A stretch of 64,000 nt of DNA from Sorangiineae bacterium NIC37A_2. Its GTDB lineage: Bacteria; Myxococcota_A; Polyangia; Polyangiales; Polyangiaceae. The notes below the pieces were generated by a model that worked only from the letters and a program-made list of their open reading frames with translations, was not told the DNA's origin and made no database searches. The stretch spans positions 1 through 64,000 of the forward strand of contig NASX01000005.1 of assembly GCA_002085155.1 (NCBI GenBank), given 5' to 3'. The translations under genes and the position numbers were made by a program. Positions 1 through 8,870 of the stretch are shown here, piece by piece (position 1 is the stretch's first letter; the number at the start of each line of letters is the position of its first letter).

Positions 1-140
1 TGTCGCCCCAGGGTGGGTCATTTCAATAAGTAAGGGCATCGCCCGGTTCCCGTAGGCTTTGGGTGTCTAGACCAAACCGAAAGGACCGAGGATGCCCGAG
101 GGCGTCGCAGCGGGGCTCGACGCGGGGGCTGACATTTCTG

Positions 141-212
141 AGGCGAGGACCGGACTCGAACCGGCGTATGACGGTTTTGCAAACCGTTGCCTAACCACTT
201 GGCTACCTCGCC
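141..212 (-). tRNA. tRNA-Cys (anticodon GCA)
   Basis: Read on the minus strand, the segment folds as a complete cloverleaf. The acceptor stem is GGCGAGG/CCTCGCC, the anticodon stem is ACGGT/ACCGT around the loop TTGCAAA (anticodon GCA), and the T arm contains TTCGAGT. The discriminator base is U, as expected for tRNA-Cys. CCA is not encoded and must be added after transcription. No other tRNA lies next to it, so it appears to be a single-gene unit. Confidence 0.95.
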
Positions 213-539
213 CGAACTGGAGACCGGCTTGGAAGCCGGGCCACCAGGGGCCCGGGAAAGTGTCACGCTCAGGGTCCGGAATCAAGGGGATTACGCGAGC
301 GTAGGACCACTCGCGAGGGCGGATTCCGAGCGCGTCCTGCGAGGCACGGCTTGATAGCTCGAAAAGCCGGCCGAGACGCCGAACCCAGCAAGAATGGGCG
401 CGCGCGGGCACTTCGTGAAGTGCCGCCGCGACGAAGAGTCGGCCCCTCAGAGGCCAAAAAAGGACTGTTCCGGGTGGGCCGCGGGGTCTACCCTGTAGTG
501 TGAGCCGCGAGCTTCCTTCGCTCGTCGGTCGGTCAGAGC
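213..539. other. Intergenic region, no gene seen
   Basis: This gap between the tRNA-Cys gene and the first kinase gene holds several open frames on both strands, but none has a convincing start, ribosome binding site or recognisable protein. It should contain the promoters of tRNA-Cys (minus) and of the kinase (plus). I cannot point to a clear -35/-10 pair for either. Confidence 0.4.
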
Positions 540-2063
<1,524 letters not shown>

Positions 2064-2119
2064 GCCGCGATCCGAGGGCATTCAAAATGGGGTGACGCAG
2101 CGGTGCCCCCTGGGCCATC

Positions 2120-3226
2120 ATGGCCGCCATGAGCCCGGGTAGTCCGAGACCGTCCAGCCAATGCCAGTCGCATCTCCCGAGTGAGCTCGTCCGACTCCAC
2201 AGGCCGAGCCTCGCGCTCCTGCTCGCCCTGAGCCTCTCTGGAATCGCCCCGCGTTCCCTCGCGGCGACCCCGACTGCCGACGAAAAAGCTGCCGCGCGCG
2301 AGCTCGCTCTCATCGGCATGGATCTCAAGGACAAGGGGGACTGTCCCGCGGCTCTCGAGAAGCTCGAGCGCGCCGAACAGCTCTACCACGCCCCGACGAT
2401 CTTGACCGCGATCGGCGAATGCCAGATCGCCCTGGGCCGGCTCGTTGAAGGCACCGAGAACCTCAAGAAGGTCTCCCTCGAACACATCGATCCGAAAGCC
2501 TCGAGCACCTTCTTCGATGCGCAGAATCGCGCGCGAAAGCTCCTCGACGAGACGCTGCCTCGCATCGCCAAGCTCACCATCGAGCTCGATCCAGAGCTGG
2601 AGGACGTCGAGCTCCTCATCGATGATGTCAAAGTGAGTAGCGCCCTCATCGGTGTCAGGCGGCCGACCGATCCCGGGCGCCACACCGTCACCGTGCGCAA
2701 ACAAGGTTATCTCGACGCCACCGCCGAGGTGACCCTCGAAGAAGCCGGCGACGAAAAGCTGACCCTTACGCTCTCGCCCGATCCTGCCGCTGCTGCCGCG
2801 GACGAAGCCACGCCTCCGGAAGCTCTCGAGACGGACGCCTCCATTCAGACGGCGGCCGCCCCGCCCCGCCGGAAGTCGACGCAGCCGGTCCTCGGCTGGA
2901 TCGGGATCGGCGTCGGCGCGGCGGCGCTGGGCGCCGGTGCGGTCACGGGGGGCCTGGCCCTGGACCAGGCGAACCACCTGACCTGTCCGAACGACGTCTG
3001 CTCCGGGAGCGACGCAGGTCGGCTCGACTCAGCGCTCTCGCTCGCCACCGCTTCGACCATTCTGCTCGGGGCCGGCGGCGCCCTCGCGGTGACCGGGGTC
3101 ATCCTGCTTCTGACCTCCCCCTCCGAGAAAGCGAGCGCTCGCGCGCCTCTCGAGACTCAATTCGGCAACGTCCGCCTGACGCCGGAAGTCTACGCGGGCG
3201 GCGCCGGCTTCCGGGGCAGCTTTTAG
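2120..3226 (+). CDS. TPR/PEGA-domain envelope protein
   Basis: A 368-residue protein with a hydrophobic N-terminal segment (about 28-48, probable signal peptide ending near SLAA). A helical region with TPR-like features follows (about 55-140, including LKDKGDCPAALEKLERAEQL), then a PEGA-type beta domain (about 150-220) with the usual pattern of a small module ending GRHTVTVRKQGY. Two hydrophobic helices near the C-terminus (about 254-280 and 312-335) flank a short segment with two Cys. PEGA domains are usually surface or envelope beta modules. The gene directly follows a Ser/Thr kinase gene, so it may be a partner or substrate of that kinase, which is inference. The start is the first ATG; a second ATG three codons later is possible. 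Confidence 0.75.
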   Translation: MAAMSPGSPRPSSQCQSHLPSELVRLHRPSLALLLALSLSGIAPRSLAATPTADEKAAARELALIGMDLKDKGDCPAALEKLERAEQLYHAPTILTAIGECQIALGRLVEGTENLKKVSLEHIDPKASSTFFDAQNRARKLLDETLPRIAKLTIELDPELEDVELLIDDVKVSSALIGVRRPTDPGRHTVTVRKQGYLDATAEVTLEEAGDEKLTLTLSPDPAAAAADEATPPEALETDASIQTAAAPPRRKSTQPVLGWIGIGVGAAALGAGAVTGGLALDQANHLTCPNDVCSGSDAGRLDSALSLATASTILLGAGGALAVTGVILLLTSPSEKASARAPLETQFGNVRLTPEVYAGGAGFRGSF

Positions 3227-3267
3227 AGTCCCGTGCCCGAGCGCCGGCCCCTCCCGCGAAGAGAGCT

Positions 3268-3858
3268 CTACTTAGCGATCGAAGGGGGCACCGCGTCCGC
3301 GAGGTATTCGAGGATCGCTTCGTCGAGGGAGCGCTCCTGCGCGCTTTTTTCTCCGAACAGGCCCGCGTCGGCGCTCGGCGGCGTCGAAAAGATCGAAGCC
3401 GGGCGCGGCGAAGCGTAGGTGCGCTCGCCGCTCGAAGGGGGCGCAGCGCTCTTGATGGTCACGCGCGGAGGTTCGGGCGCTTCCATCGGAGGTGAGCGCA
3501 CTGTGACCGGAGGCGTCACCGATGAGCGTTCGAAGGTCCCTGACTGGGAAACGCGCGCATCGATCGACGCCTTGGGGTCGCTGTCGTCGAAGCCGATCTG
3601 CTCGTCGAGTCCGCCGGAGCGGAGCAAAACGAACATCGCCTTGTGCTGGTCTTTCATGATCCCGCGCACGATCTCGGAAAGGTTCGGCGCGTCCATGTGC
3701 TCGGAATACTCGCTGCGAATCGACTTCACGATCCGTCCACCATCGGCAAACAGATGCGTGATGACTCGCTGATGTGACCCGCCGGAATCTTCCGTTTGGA
3801 TGTGGAAGATACGCCCGCGGTGACGCACGTTGCTGTTGTAACCGGTGAGAGCAGCCAT
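3268..3858 (-). CDS. Conserved hypothetical protein (NVRHRGRIFHIQTED type)
   Basis: A 196-residue protein with no signal peptide or membrane segment. The N-terminal 95 residues look like a compact conserved domain (YNSNVRHRGRIFHIQTEDSG at about 7-26, then HLFADGGRIVKSIRSEY). I believe such proteins recur in myxobacteria, but I know of no function. The C-terminal half is low-complexity, rich in Ser, Pro and Glu, with a short predicted helix at the end. I chose the ATG at 3858, where the conserved part begins, over an in-frame TTG 14 codons earlier. The gene lies just downstream of the HD-GYP protein gene on the same strand (58 bp gap), suggesting co-transcription and a possible link to signalling. 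Confidence 0.6.
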   Translation of the reverse strand: MAALTGYNSNVRHRGRIFHIQTEDSGGSHQRVITHLFADGGRIVKSIRSEYSEHMDAPNLSEIVRGIMKDQHKAMFVLLRSGGLDEQIGFDDSDPKASIDARVSQSGTFERSSVTPPVTVRSPPMEAPEPPRVTIKSAAPPSSGERTYASPRPASIFSTPPSADAGLFGEKSAQERSLDEAILEYLADAVPPSIAK

Positions 3859-3916
3859 CCTTGCTTGCGTCCTGGCTCCCCGTCCAATTTGGAAGCGCAA
3901 GAGCTATAAGCTTAGC

Positions 3917-5857
3917 TTATCTCGCGTCTTCGTCGAGTCGACGCATGCCTTCGAGCAAGAGAGCTTCGGGGCTTGCTTGAATGACCTGAGCCTCGGCCTT
4001 CATGTTCGGATCCAGGGCAAATGTTCCGTCCTTGAGCTTCAGCATGGCGTAGAACGCCTCCTCACCCCGGAGATTTCCCCACATCGCGTTATATATCTGA
4101 CCACTCACGAAGTGGATTTCGCCGCGCTCCGACTGTGATCGAATCTTGAGGAAGCCTGTCTTTCTACCGTGCCACAGGACCTGCACCATGTCCGGCAGGC
4201 CCATCTCGCCGAGTGACCCGGAGACGCCCCGATTGAGCCCGCCCTGGACGGCCTCGCGCTCCATGATCTGCTTCAGCTTGGCGACGAGCAGATCGGCGAC
4301 GACCGGCTTAGTCATAAAGTCTTGCGCCCCGAGCTCGAAGGCCCGCCGTGCATCGGCGCTGCCCGTGCGCGAGGTCACGAAGATCCAAGGCAACTTCTGG
4401 CCCCACTCGTGTTTGCGCGCCTCAGCGAGCAGCGAAAATCCATCTCCGCCGCCCGGACCGAGATCGACCTCACTCACAACCATCTCAGCTTCACCCGACT
4501 GCAGGAGTTTGAGCGCTTGATCGATCGTGCGCGCTTGTTGAACCTCGAAGCCTTGTTCGATCATGCGCAGCTCGAGCACCGTGGTCTCTTCGGGATCGGG
4601 ATCGATCACGATCGCGCGATGGCGATTGGCCAAGAGGCGCGCCTTCAGGTCCTCACCGGTCACGGAGTGCTTGAACAAGTCGACCAAGTTCGGATCGAAG
4701 ATCGTGCCCTTGTAGCGGACCAAGACCTCACAGGCCTCTGCCGGGCGCAGCCTCTTACGGAAAGGGTTCCGAGGGTTCTGCGTGAGGTCCGCGTAGGTGT
4801 CGGCGATCGCCAAGATGCGCCCGCCGAGGGAGATATCTTTGCCGCGGAGCCCAGCCGGGAAACCCTGCCCGTCAAAGCGCTCGTACATCTGTTCGACGGC
4901 GGAGCGCGTATCGTGCGTCAGGCCCACAGCCTCCATGAGCCGAAGCGGCATCGACACGACTTTTTTCGCCTGGGCCGCGTGCCCTTCGTATTCGGCGACG
5001 TTGAGCGCGGTCAGATGATACGCGCCCATCTTTCCGAGATCGTGCACAAAGGCGGCCACCTGCAAGCTCGCGAGCTGGCTCGGGCTCAGACCGATACGCT
5101 CAGCTAGCTTTTTGATCAGCCGCGCGACCTGGGATGAGTGGCCTCGGAGATCGGGGCGTGAGTTCTCGAGAAGGCTGACAAGAACATTCAGGGTCTCGAC
5201 GTAGGCGCGGTCAGTCGCGACGCGGCCCGTCTTGTTCGAATTCTCCAGCTCTTCCGGCGAGAGAACACGCTCCCTCTTTCCGTCTTCGCGCGCGAGCGAG
5301 ACGACCATGCTCTCGTCGCTCACGAGATTCCGCTCGTAGACGTCGAGCATGTTCGTAAACTGCGCGTGAGCGGCGCGATCGAGGTTCGCGAAGGCGTGGA
5401 TGTCGCCCGAGTAGGCCTTAGCGACCGCGGCTTTGACGGCGCGCGGGCGCGCAACAAATGCACGCACCTCGCGCACCCGGCTGACCAGGCGGATCTCATC
5501 GAGCGCCGCTTGGTTGTTCGGGTCAGCGGTGACCACACTCAAGACCCCGGACGCCGGCTCAAAGAGCACCGGGAAGACCGTATGCGCCATCGCCAATTTC
5601 TTAGGGACTTTGTCGAGGGTTCCGCGATCGATGTCCGCCTTGGCGAGCTTCTCCGTCGAGACGAAGCGGGTCTGGTAGGCGTTCGCTAGGTAGCGGAGCA
5701 GCTCTCCTTCTTGGACCAGATTGGCCTCGATCAGGGCCTCTTCGGCCCGGTCGCCAAAAGCCTGGATGTGATTGAGGGCGGCCTCCCGCTGCTCTGGAGT
5801 CAAAAATCCATCCGACACCATGCGGTCGAGGATTCGCTGATTCGTGGGGGAACTCAT
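3917..5857 (-). CDS. Multidomain HD-GYP / receiver / DUF4388-like signalling protein
   Basis: A 646-residue cytoplasmic protein. In order: a GspE/MshE N-terminal-like domain (about 1-150), an HD-GYP-type domain (about 215-400), a receiver domain (about 413-530) and a C-terminal PATAN/DUF4388-like domain (about 545-625). HD-GYP domains normally hydrolyse cyclic di-GMP. The HD pair is present (His272, Asp273 in HDLGKMG), and so is a later His293. However, the usual HHE motif reads MYE (about 324-326), GYP reads GFP, and the receiver phosphoacceptor position is Glu463 rather than Asp. The protein may therefore be a binding or scaffolding version, which is inference. The ATG at 5857 is preceded by AAGAAGAGG, a good ribosome binding site. 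Confidence 0.8.
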   Translation of the reverse strand: MSSPTNQRILDRMVSDGFLTPEQREAALNHIQAFGDRAEEALIEANLVQEGELLRYLANAYQTRFVSTEKLAKADIDRGTLDKVPKKLAMAHTVFPVLFEPASGVLSVVTADPNNQAALDEIRLVSRVREVRAFVARPRAVKAAVAKAYSGDIHAFANLDRAAHAQFTNMLDVYERNLVSDESMVVSLAREDGKRERVLSPEELENSNKTGRVATDRAYVETLNVLVSLLENSRPDLRGHSSQVARLIKKLAERIGLSPSQLASLQVAAFVHDLGKMGAYHLTALNVAEYEGHAAQAKKVVSMPLRLMEAVGLTHDTRSAVEQMYERFDGQGFPAGLRGKDISLGGRILAIADTYADLTQNPRNPFRKRLRPAEACEVLVRYKGTIFDPNLVDLFKHSVTGEDLKARLLANRHRAIVIDPDPEETTVLELRMIEQGFEVQQARTIDQALKLLQSGEAEMVVSEVDLGPGGGDGFSLLAEARKHEWGQKLPWIFVTSRTGSADARRAFELGAQDFMTKPVVADLLVAKLKQIMEREAVQGGLNRGVSGSLGEMGLPDMVQVLWHGRKTGFLKIRSQSERGEIHFVSGQIYNAMWGNLRGEEAFYAMLKLKDGTFALDPNMKAEAQVIQASPEALLLEGMRRLDEDAR

Positions 5858-6371
5858 GCCTCTTCTTGGATGTTCGGGCGAACCAACACGGGCATTCGCA
5901 CAGCATGTCTCTTTGCCCGCGAACCCCACTCGATCATACAGGATTTTCCCTGTCGAGCGAGCACCGAACGTCTCTCCTCTTGTCGGAATGGCCGCAAGGT
6001 ATGCGCTCTGACATCACACACGCTTCCCGTTCCGCGCACCCGCGCACAGTCTCTCCTTCATGCGCCTCCGGGGCGCGCGCGCGGCGCGCACAACCTGAGA
6101 GAGTGGGCGGCTCATCACCTTCGATCGATCCTTGCCAAGCTCGTCTTCATCGGGTGCGATGGACGCCTCGACGCCGAGCTCCACTCTCCTTCGAGGCCCC
6201 TTGGGAACCGTCCCAACTGGACGCTCCGAGCGGCGCCCAGGCTTCCTCGGCCCGGGAGCCTGTCCGCGCGGCCCAGAAGCCAAACCTCCCGGGAAGCCCG
6301 CAGGGCGCCGCCCCCACGGCTTCATAAAGTCCCGTCGCGAGCCGGGCCCCTATGGGATGCGGCCGCTTGAC

Positions 6372-6388
6372 CCCCAGGAAAACTGGGG
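6372..6388 (+). promoter_or_regulatory. Hairpin upstream of rplM (candidate leader element)
   Basis: A perfect 6-bp stem, CCCCAG/CTGGGG, closes a GAAAA loop. It has no U-run, so it is not a standard terminator. A TTGACC overlaps its left edge, but no acceptable -10 follows at the right distance. It may be part of the transcribed leader of rplM-rpsI or lie just upstream of it. Confidence 0.35.
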
Positions 6389-6424
6389 CTAAGGACGCGG
6401 TCCCCTTCGAAAGGACCTATTTTA

Positions 6425-6442
6425 CCTCCGGCGACGGAGGTC
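6425..6442 (+). promoter_or_regulatory. GNRA-capped hairpin in the rplM leader
   Basis: ACCTCCG and CGGAGGT form a perfect 7-bp stem closed by GCGA, a GNRA tetraloop. Such stable tetraloop hairpins are typical of functional RNA. L13 leaders that regulate their own operon are known in other bacteria, so this is a candidate autoregulatory element 190 bases before rplM. No match to a known leader family can be claimed from reading alone. Confidence 0.4.
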
Positions 6443-6631
6443 GAGTCGGCACCCGTTCGGGGGAGACCCACTCGATGGGCCTCGGGTCGCTCGGCCGCGC
6501 AAGCGGGCGGACGGTTCAGCGCTCGCGAGATCGGGGCCCGACACGTGTCTTGTTCTTCATCGCAGCAGCCGCGCGAGTCACAAGACGTCGGTGGGCCCTC
6601 CCACCCATCCCCAACACAAGAGGACCCAAAC

Positions 6632-7066
6632 ATGAAAACAATCAGCACTTCCGCCGCACGCGCCCAAGAAGAGCGCGCTTGGTGGGTTGTCGATGCGGCA
6701 GATGTGCCCGTCGGCCGGCTGGCGAGCAAGGTCGCTATGGTCTTGCGCGGCAAGCACAAGGCGAGCTTCACCCCCCACGTGGACACCGGTGACTTCGTCG
6801 TCGTGATCAACGCCGACAAGGTCAAGATGACCGGGAACAAGCCCAGCCAACATCAATATCACACTCACGGCGGCAGGCCGGGCCACCTCAAGAGCATCAG
6901 CTTCGAGCGCGCCATCGAGCTCAAGCCCGAGCTCCCGATCCGCCACGCCGTCAAGGGCATGCTGCCCAAGAACGTGCTGGGTCGTCAGCTCATCAAGAAA
7001 CTCAAGATCTACGCGGGGAACGACCATCCCCACGCAGCCCAACAGCCCAAGCAGCTTTCCGTGTGA
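6632..7066 (+). CDS. rplM: Large ribosomal subunit protein uL13
   Basis: 144 residues, the normal length for bacterial L13, an early-assembling protein of the 50S subunit that binds 23S rRNA. The family signature is clear: [16 protein letters not shown] near residue 17, [16 protein letters not shown] in the middle and [22 protein letters not shown] before the C-terminal [10 protein letters not shown]. The ATG at 6632 was chosen because L13 homologues start here; the frame is open further upstream but without family resemblance. AGAGGA nine bases upstream can serve as ribosome binding site. It is the first gene of the conserved rplM-rpsI operon, 11 bp before rpsI. Confidence 0.97.
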   Translation: MKTISTSAARAQEERAWWVVDAADVPVGRLASKVAMVLRGKHKASFTPHVDTGDFVVVINADKVKMTGNKPSQHQYHTHGGRPGHLKSISFERAIELKPELPIRHAVKGMLPKNVLGRQLIKKLKIYAGNDHPHAAQQPKQLSV

Positions 7067-7077
7067 GGTCCTGACCC

Positions 7078-7470
7078 ATGAGTGCAACCGAAACCTACGC
7101 AACTGGTAAGCGCAAGACGGCGGTGGCTCGCGTTTGGATTTCGCCCGGCAGCGGGCAAATCACCGTGAACCGTCGGCAGATTGCCGAGTACTTCGTCCGT
7201 CCGACCTCCGTGATGGTCGCCAAGCAGTCGATCGAGCTCCTGGAGCTCGTCGATAAGTACGATATCCGTGCCTTCGTCAAAGGCGGCGGCCACAGCGCTC
7301 AAGCTGAAGCTGTTCGTCACGGCGTCGCACGCGCCCTGATCGCCGAGGACGCCGAGCGTCGTAAGGCCCTGAAGAAGGCGGGCTTCCTCACGCGCGACAG
7401 CCGCGCCAAGGAGCGTAAGAAGCCCGGTCAGCCGGCCGCTCGTAAGAAGTTCCAGTTCAGCAAGCGCTAA
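7078..7470 (+). CDS. rpsI: Small ribosomal subunit protein uS9
   Basis: 130 residues, full length for S9, whose C-terminal tail reaches the P-site tRNA in the 30S subunit. The sequence shows the conserved [11 protein letters not shown] start, SGQITVNRR, the segment [21 protein letters not shown] and the basic tail ending KKFQFSKR, in which the terminal Lys-Arg is characteristic. It follows rplM by 11 bp and is closed by a strong intrinsic terminator, so rplM-rpsI forms a two-gene operon. Confidence 0.97.
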   Translation: MSATETYATGKRKTAVARVWISPGSGQITVNRRQIAEYFVRPTSVMVAKQSIELLELVDKYDIRAFVKGGGHSAQAEAVRHGVARALIAEDAERRKALKKAGFLTRDSRAKERKKPGQPAARKKFQFSKR

Positions 7471-7494
7471 AACCCGAACAATCTTTCGAACGCG

Positions 7495-7536
7495 AAACGC
7501 GGCCGGTACGAAAGTGCTGGTCGCGTTTTTGTTTTT
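7495..7536 (+). terminator. Intrinsic terminator of rplM-rpsI
   Basis: The arms 7495-7506 (AAACGCGGCCGG) and 7517-7528 (CTGGTCGCGTTT) pair over 12 positions with two G-U pairs and a 10-nt loop. A run of T residues follows (TTTTTGTTTTT, to 7536). It lies 24 bases after the rpsI stop, so argC must have its own promoter. Confidence 0.85.
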
Positions 7537-7584
7537 GGATCCGAAGCGCCTCGGCATGGCGCAAACAATGGAGAGCAGGAGCAC

Positions 7585-8652
7585 ATGGCAAAACTCAAAG
7601 CGGGCATCATCGGAGCAGCGGGCTACACAGGAGCCGAGCTCATTCGTCTCCTCGACGGACACCCGGAGCTCGAGCTCCGTTTTGTCGCGGCACGTGAGAA
7701 CGCCGGACAGAAGCTCGGACAGGTTGTGCCGAGTGTGCTTGGGATCCCTGAGCTCGAAGACCTCCCCCTCGAAAGCTTCGACGAGGCGGATGCGGCTCGA
7801 GTCGCGAGACAAATCGACGTCGCCTTCACGGCCCTTCCCCACGCCGCCAGCGCCAAGCTGGGCGGAGCGCTCTACGACGCTGGAGTCCAGGTGGTCGATC
7901 TCTCCGCCGATTTCCGGCTCAAGAGCCAGGCTGCTTACGAGAGCTGGTACGGCCCTCACCCGCGTCCCGACCTCTTGCCCACCGCCGTTTATGGCCAGCC
8001 GGAGCTTCACAAGAAGGAGCTCGAAGGCGCCCGTCTGATCGCCGCACCTGGCTGCTACCCGACCAGCGCCATCCTCCCGCTCGCTCCCCTGTTCAGAAAC
8101 GGACTCATTGAACACTCACCGATCATCGCCGATGGCAAGAGCGGCGTGAGCGGCGGCGGACGCAAGCCGAACCTCCGCTTCCATTTCCCGGAGACCGCCG
8201 AGGGCGTTCGTCCTTACGGCGTCGCGGGACAACACCGCCACACCGGCGAGATGGAACAGGAGCTCGGCCTCGCTGCTTCGAGCGAAGAGCTCCGTGTCCT
8301 GTTTACGCCGCAGCTCGTTCCGATGACCCGGGGCATTCTCATGACCTGCTACGTAAAGCCCCGCCCCGGCGTCGGACTCAAGGAATGCCGCCAGGCTGCC
8401 CTCGACACCTACGCGAGCTCGTCGCTCGTGCATGTCATGGCCGAGGGCCAGCTGCCAGACACGCTGATGGTGCGCGGCAGCGGTCGCGCCTTCCTCGCCT
8501 ACGCCCTCGATCCCCGCACCGGGCTCCTGCTCACCATCGCGGCGATCGACAATTTGAGCCGTGGGGCCTCGGCGCAAGCGGTGCAGGCGCTGAACATTTC
8601 GCGGGGGCTGCCTGAGGGTCTTGGCATTCCGCGCATAAGTCTATTTCCCTGA
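7585..8652 (+). CDS. argC: N-acetyl-gamma-glutamyl-phosphate reductase
   Basis: 355 residues. ArgC reduces N-acetylglutamyl phosphate to the semialdehyde with NADPH, the third step of arginine synthesis. The N-terminus carries the Rossmann motif GIIGAAGYTGAELIRLL. The catalytic Cys is Cys157 in APGCYPTSAILPL, and the Gly-rich segment KSGVSGGGRKP follows. GSGRAFLAYALDPRTG near the C-terminus is also typical. The length fits the type 1 family. AGGAG precedes the ATG. No other arg genes are nearby, so arginine genes are dispersed. The gene lies after the rpsI terminator and appears monocistronic. Confidence 0.96.
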   Translation: MAKLKAGIIGAAGYTGAELIRLLDGHPELELRFVAARENAGQKLGQVVPSVLGIPELEDLPLESFDEADAARVARQIDVAFTALPHAASAKLGGALYDAGVQVVDLSADFRLKSQAAYESWYGPHPRPDLLPTAVYGQPELHKKELEGARLIAAPGCYPTSAILPLAPLFRNGLIEHSPIIADGKSGVSGGGRKPNLRFHFPETAEGVRPYGVAGQHRHTGEMEQELGLAASSEELRVLFTPQLVPMTRGILMTCYVKPRPGVGLKECRQAALDTYASSSLVHVMAEGQLPDTLMVRGSGRAFLAYALDPRTGLLLTIAAIDNLSRGASAQAVQALNISRGLPEGLGIPRISLFP

Positions 8653-8840
8653 GCGGAATGATCGTGCCGAAGGCGCTGTCTCAATTTGAGCAGCTCAAGC
8701 ACTTCGGCCCCATTCGTCTTTCGATCTTGCAATGCGCGTCAGTACTTTGCAATCCGATCGAAACGGGCAAGAGCGGTCATGAGAAACGACCCACGAAGTA
8801 ACGTGGTCGTAGCGCCCGTGATTTCCATGTCAAAAGCGCG

Positions 8841-8854
8841 CGAACAAGTGCTAG
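8841..8854. promoter_or_regulatory. Weak LexA-box-like sequence upstream of uvrB
   Basis: CGAACAAGTGCTAG resembles the CGAAC-N4-GTTCG type SOS box, agreeing at the left half and at part of the right half. It lies 17-30 bases before the uvrB start, where an SOS operator would be expected. The right half is degenerate and the LexA motif of this organism is unknown, so the call is tentative. Confidence 0.2.
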
Positions 8855-8870
8855 AAGTGGTCCGCTCTGC

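Larger units (their letters stand above)
5858..6631. other. Long intergenic region holding the rplM leader
   Basis: No protein-coding gene is supported here. The frames that stay open have no ribosome binding site or family resemblance and look like high-GC artefacts. The region separates the divergently transcribed HD-GYP protein gene and rplM. Its right third (about 6365-6631) contains two well-formed hairpins and probably serves as promoter and 5' leader of the ribosomal protein operon. The left part (5858-6360) shows nothing I can name. Confidence 0.5.

Noticed and set aside
5711-6370. Open frames in the gap upstream of rplM
   Set aside because: Pro/Arg/Ser-rich products without start signals or family; they overlap the HD-GYP gene start.
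6367-6395. TTGACC with TAAGGA 17 bases later as an rplM promoter
   Set aside because: The -10 matches only two consensus positions and the spacer is a hairpin, so the resemblance is probably accidental.
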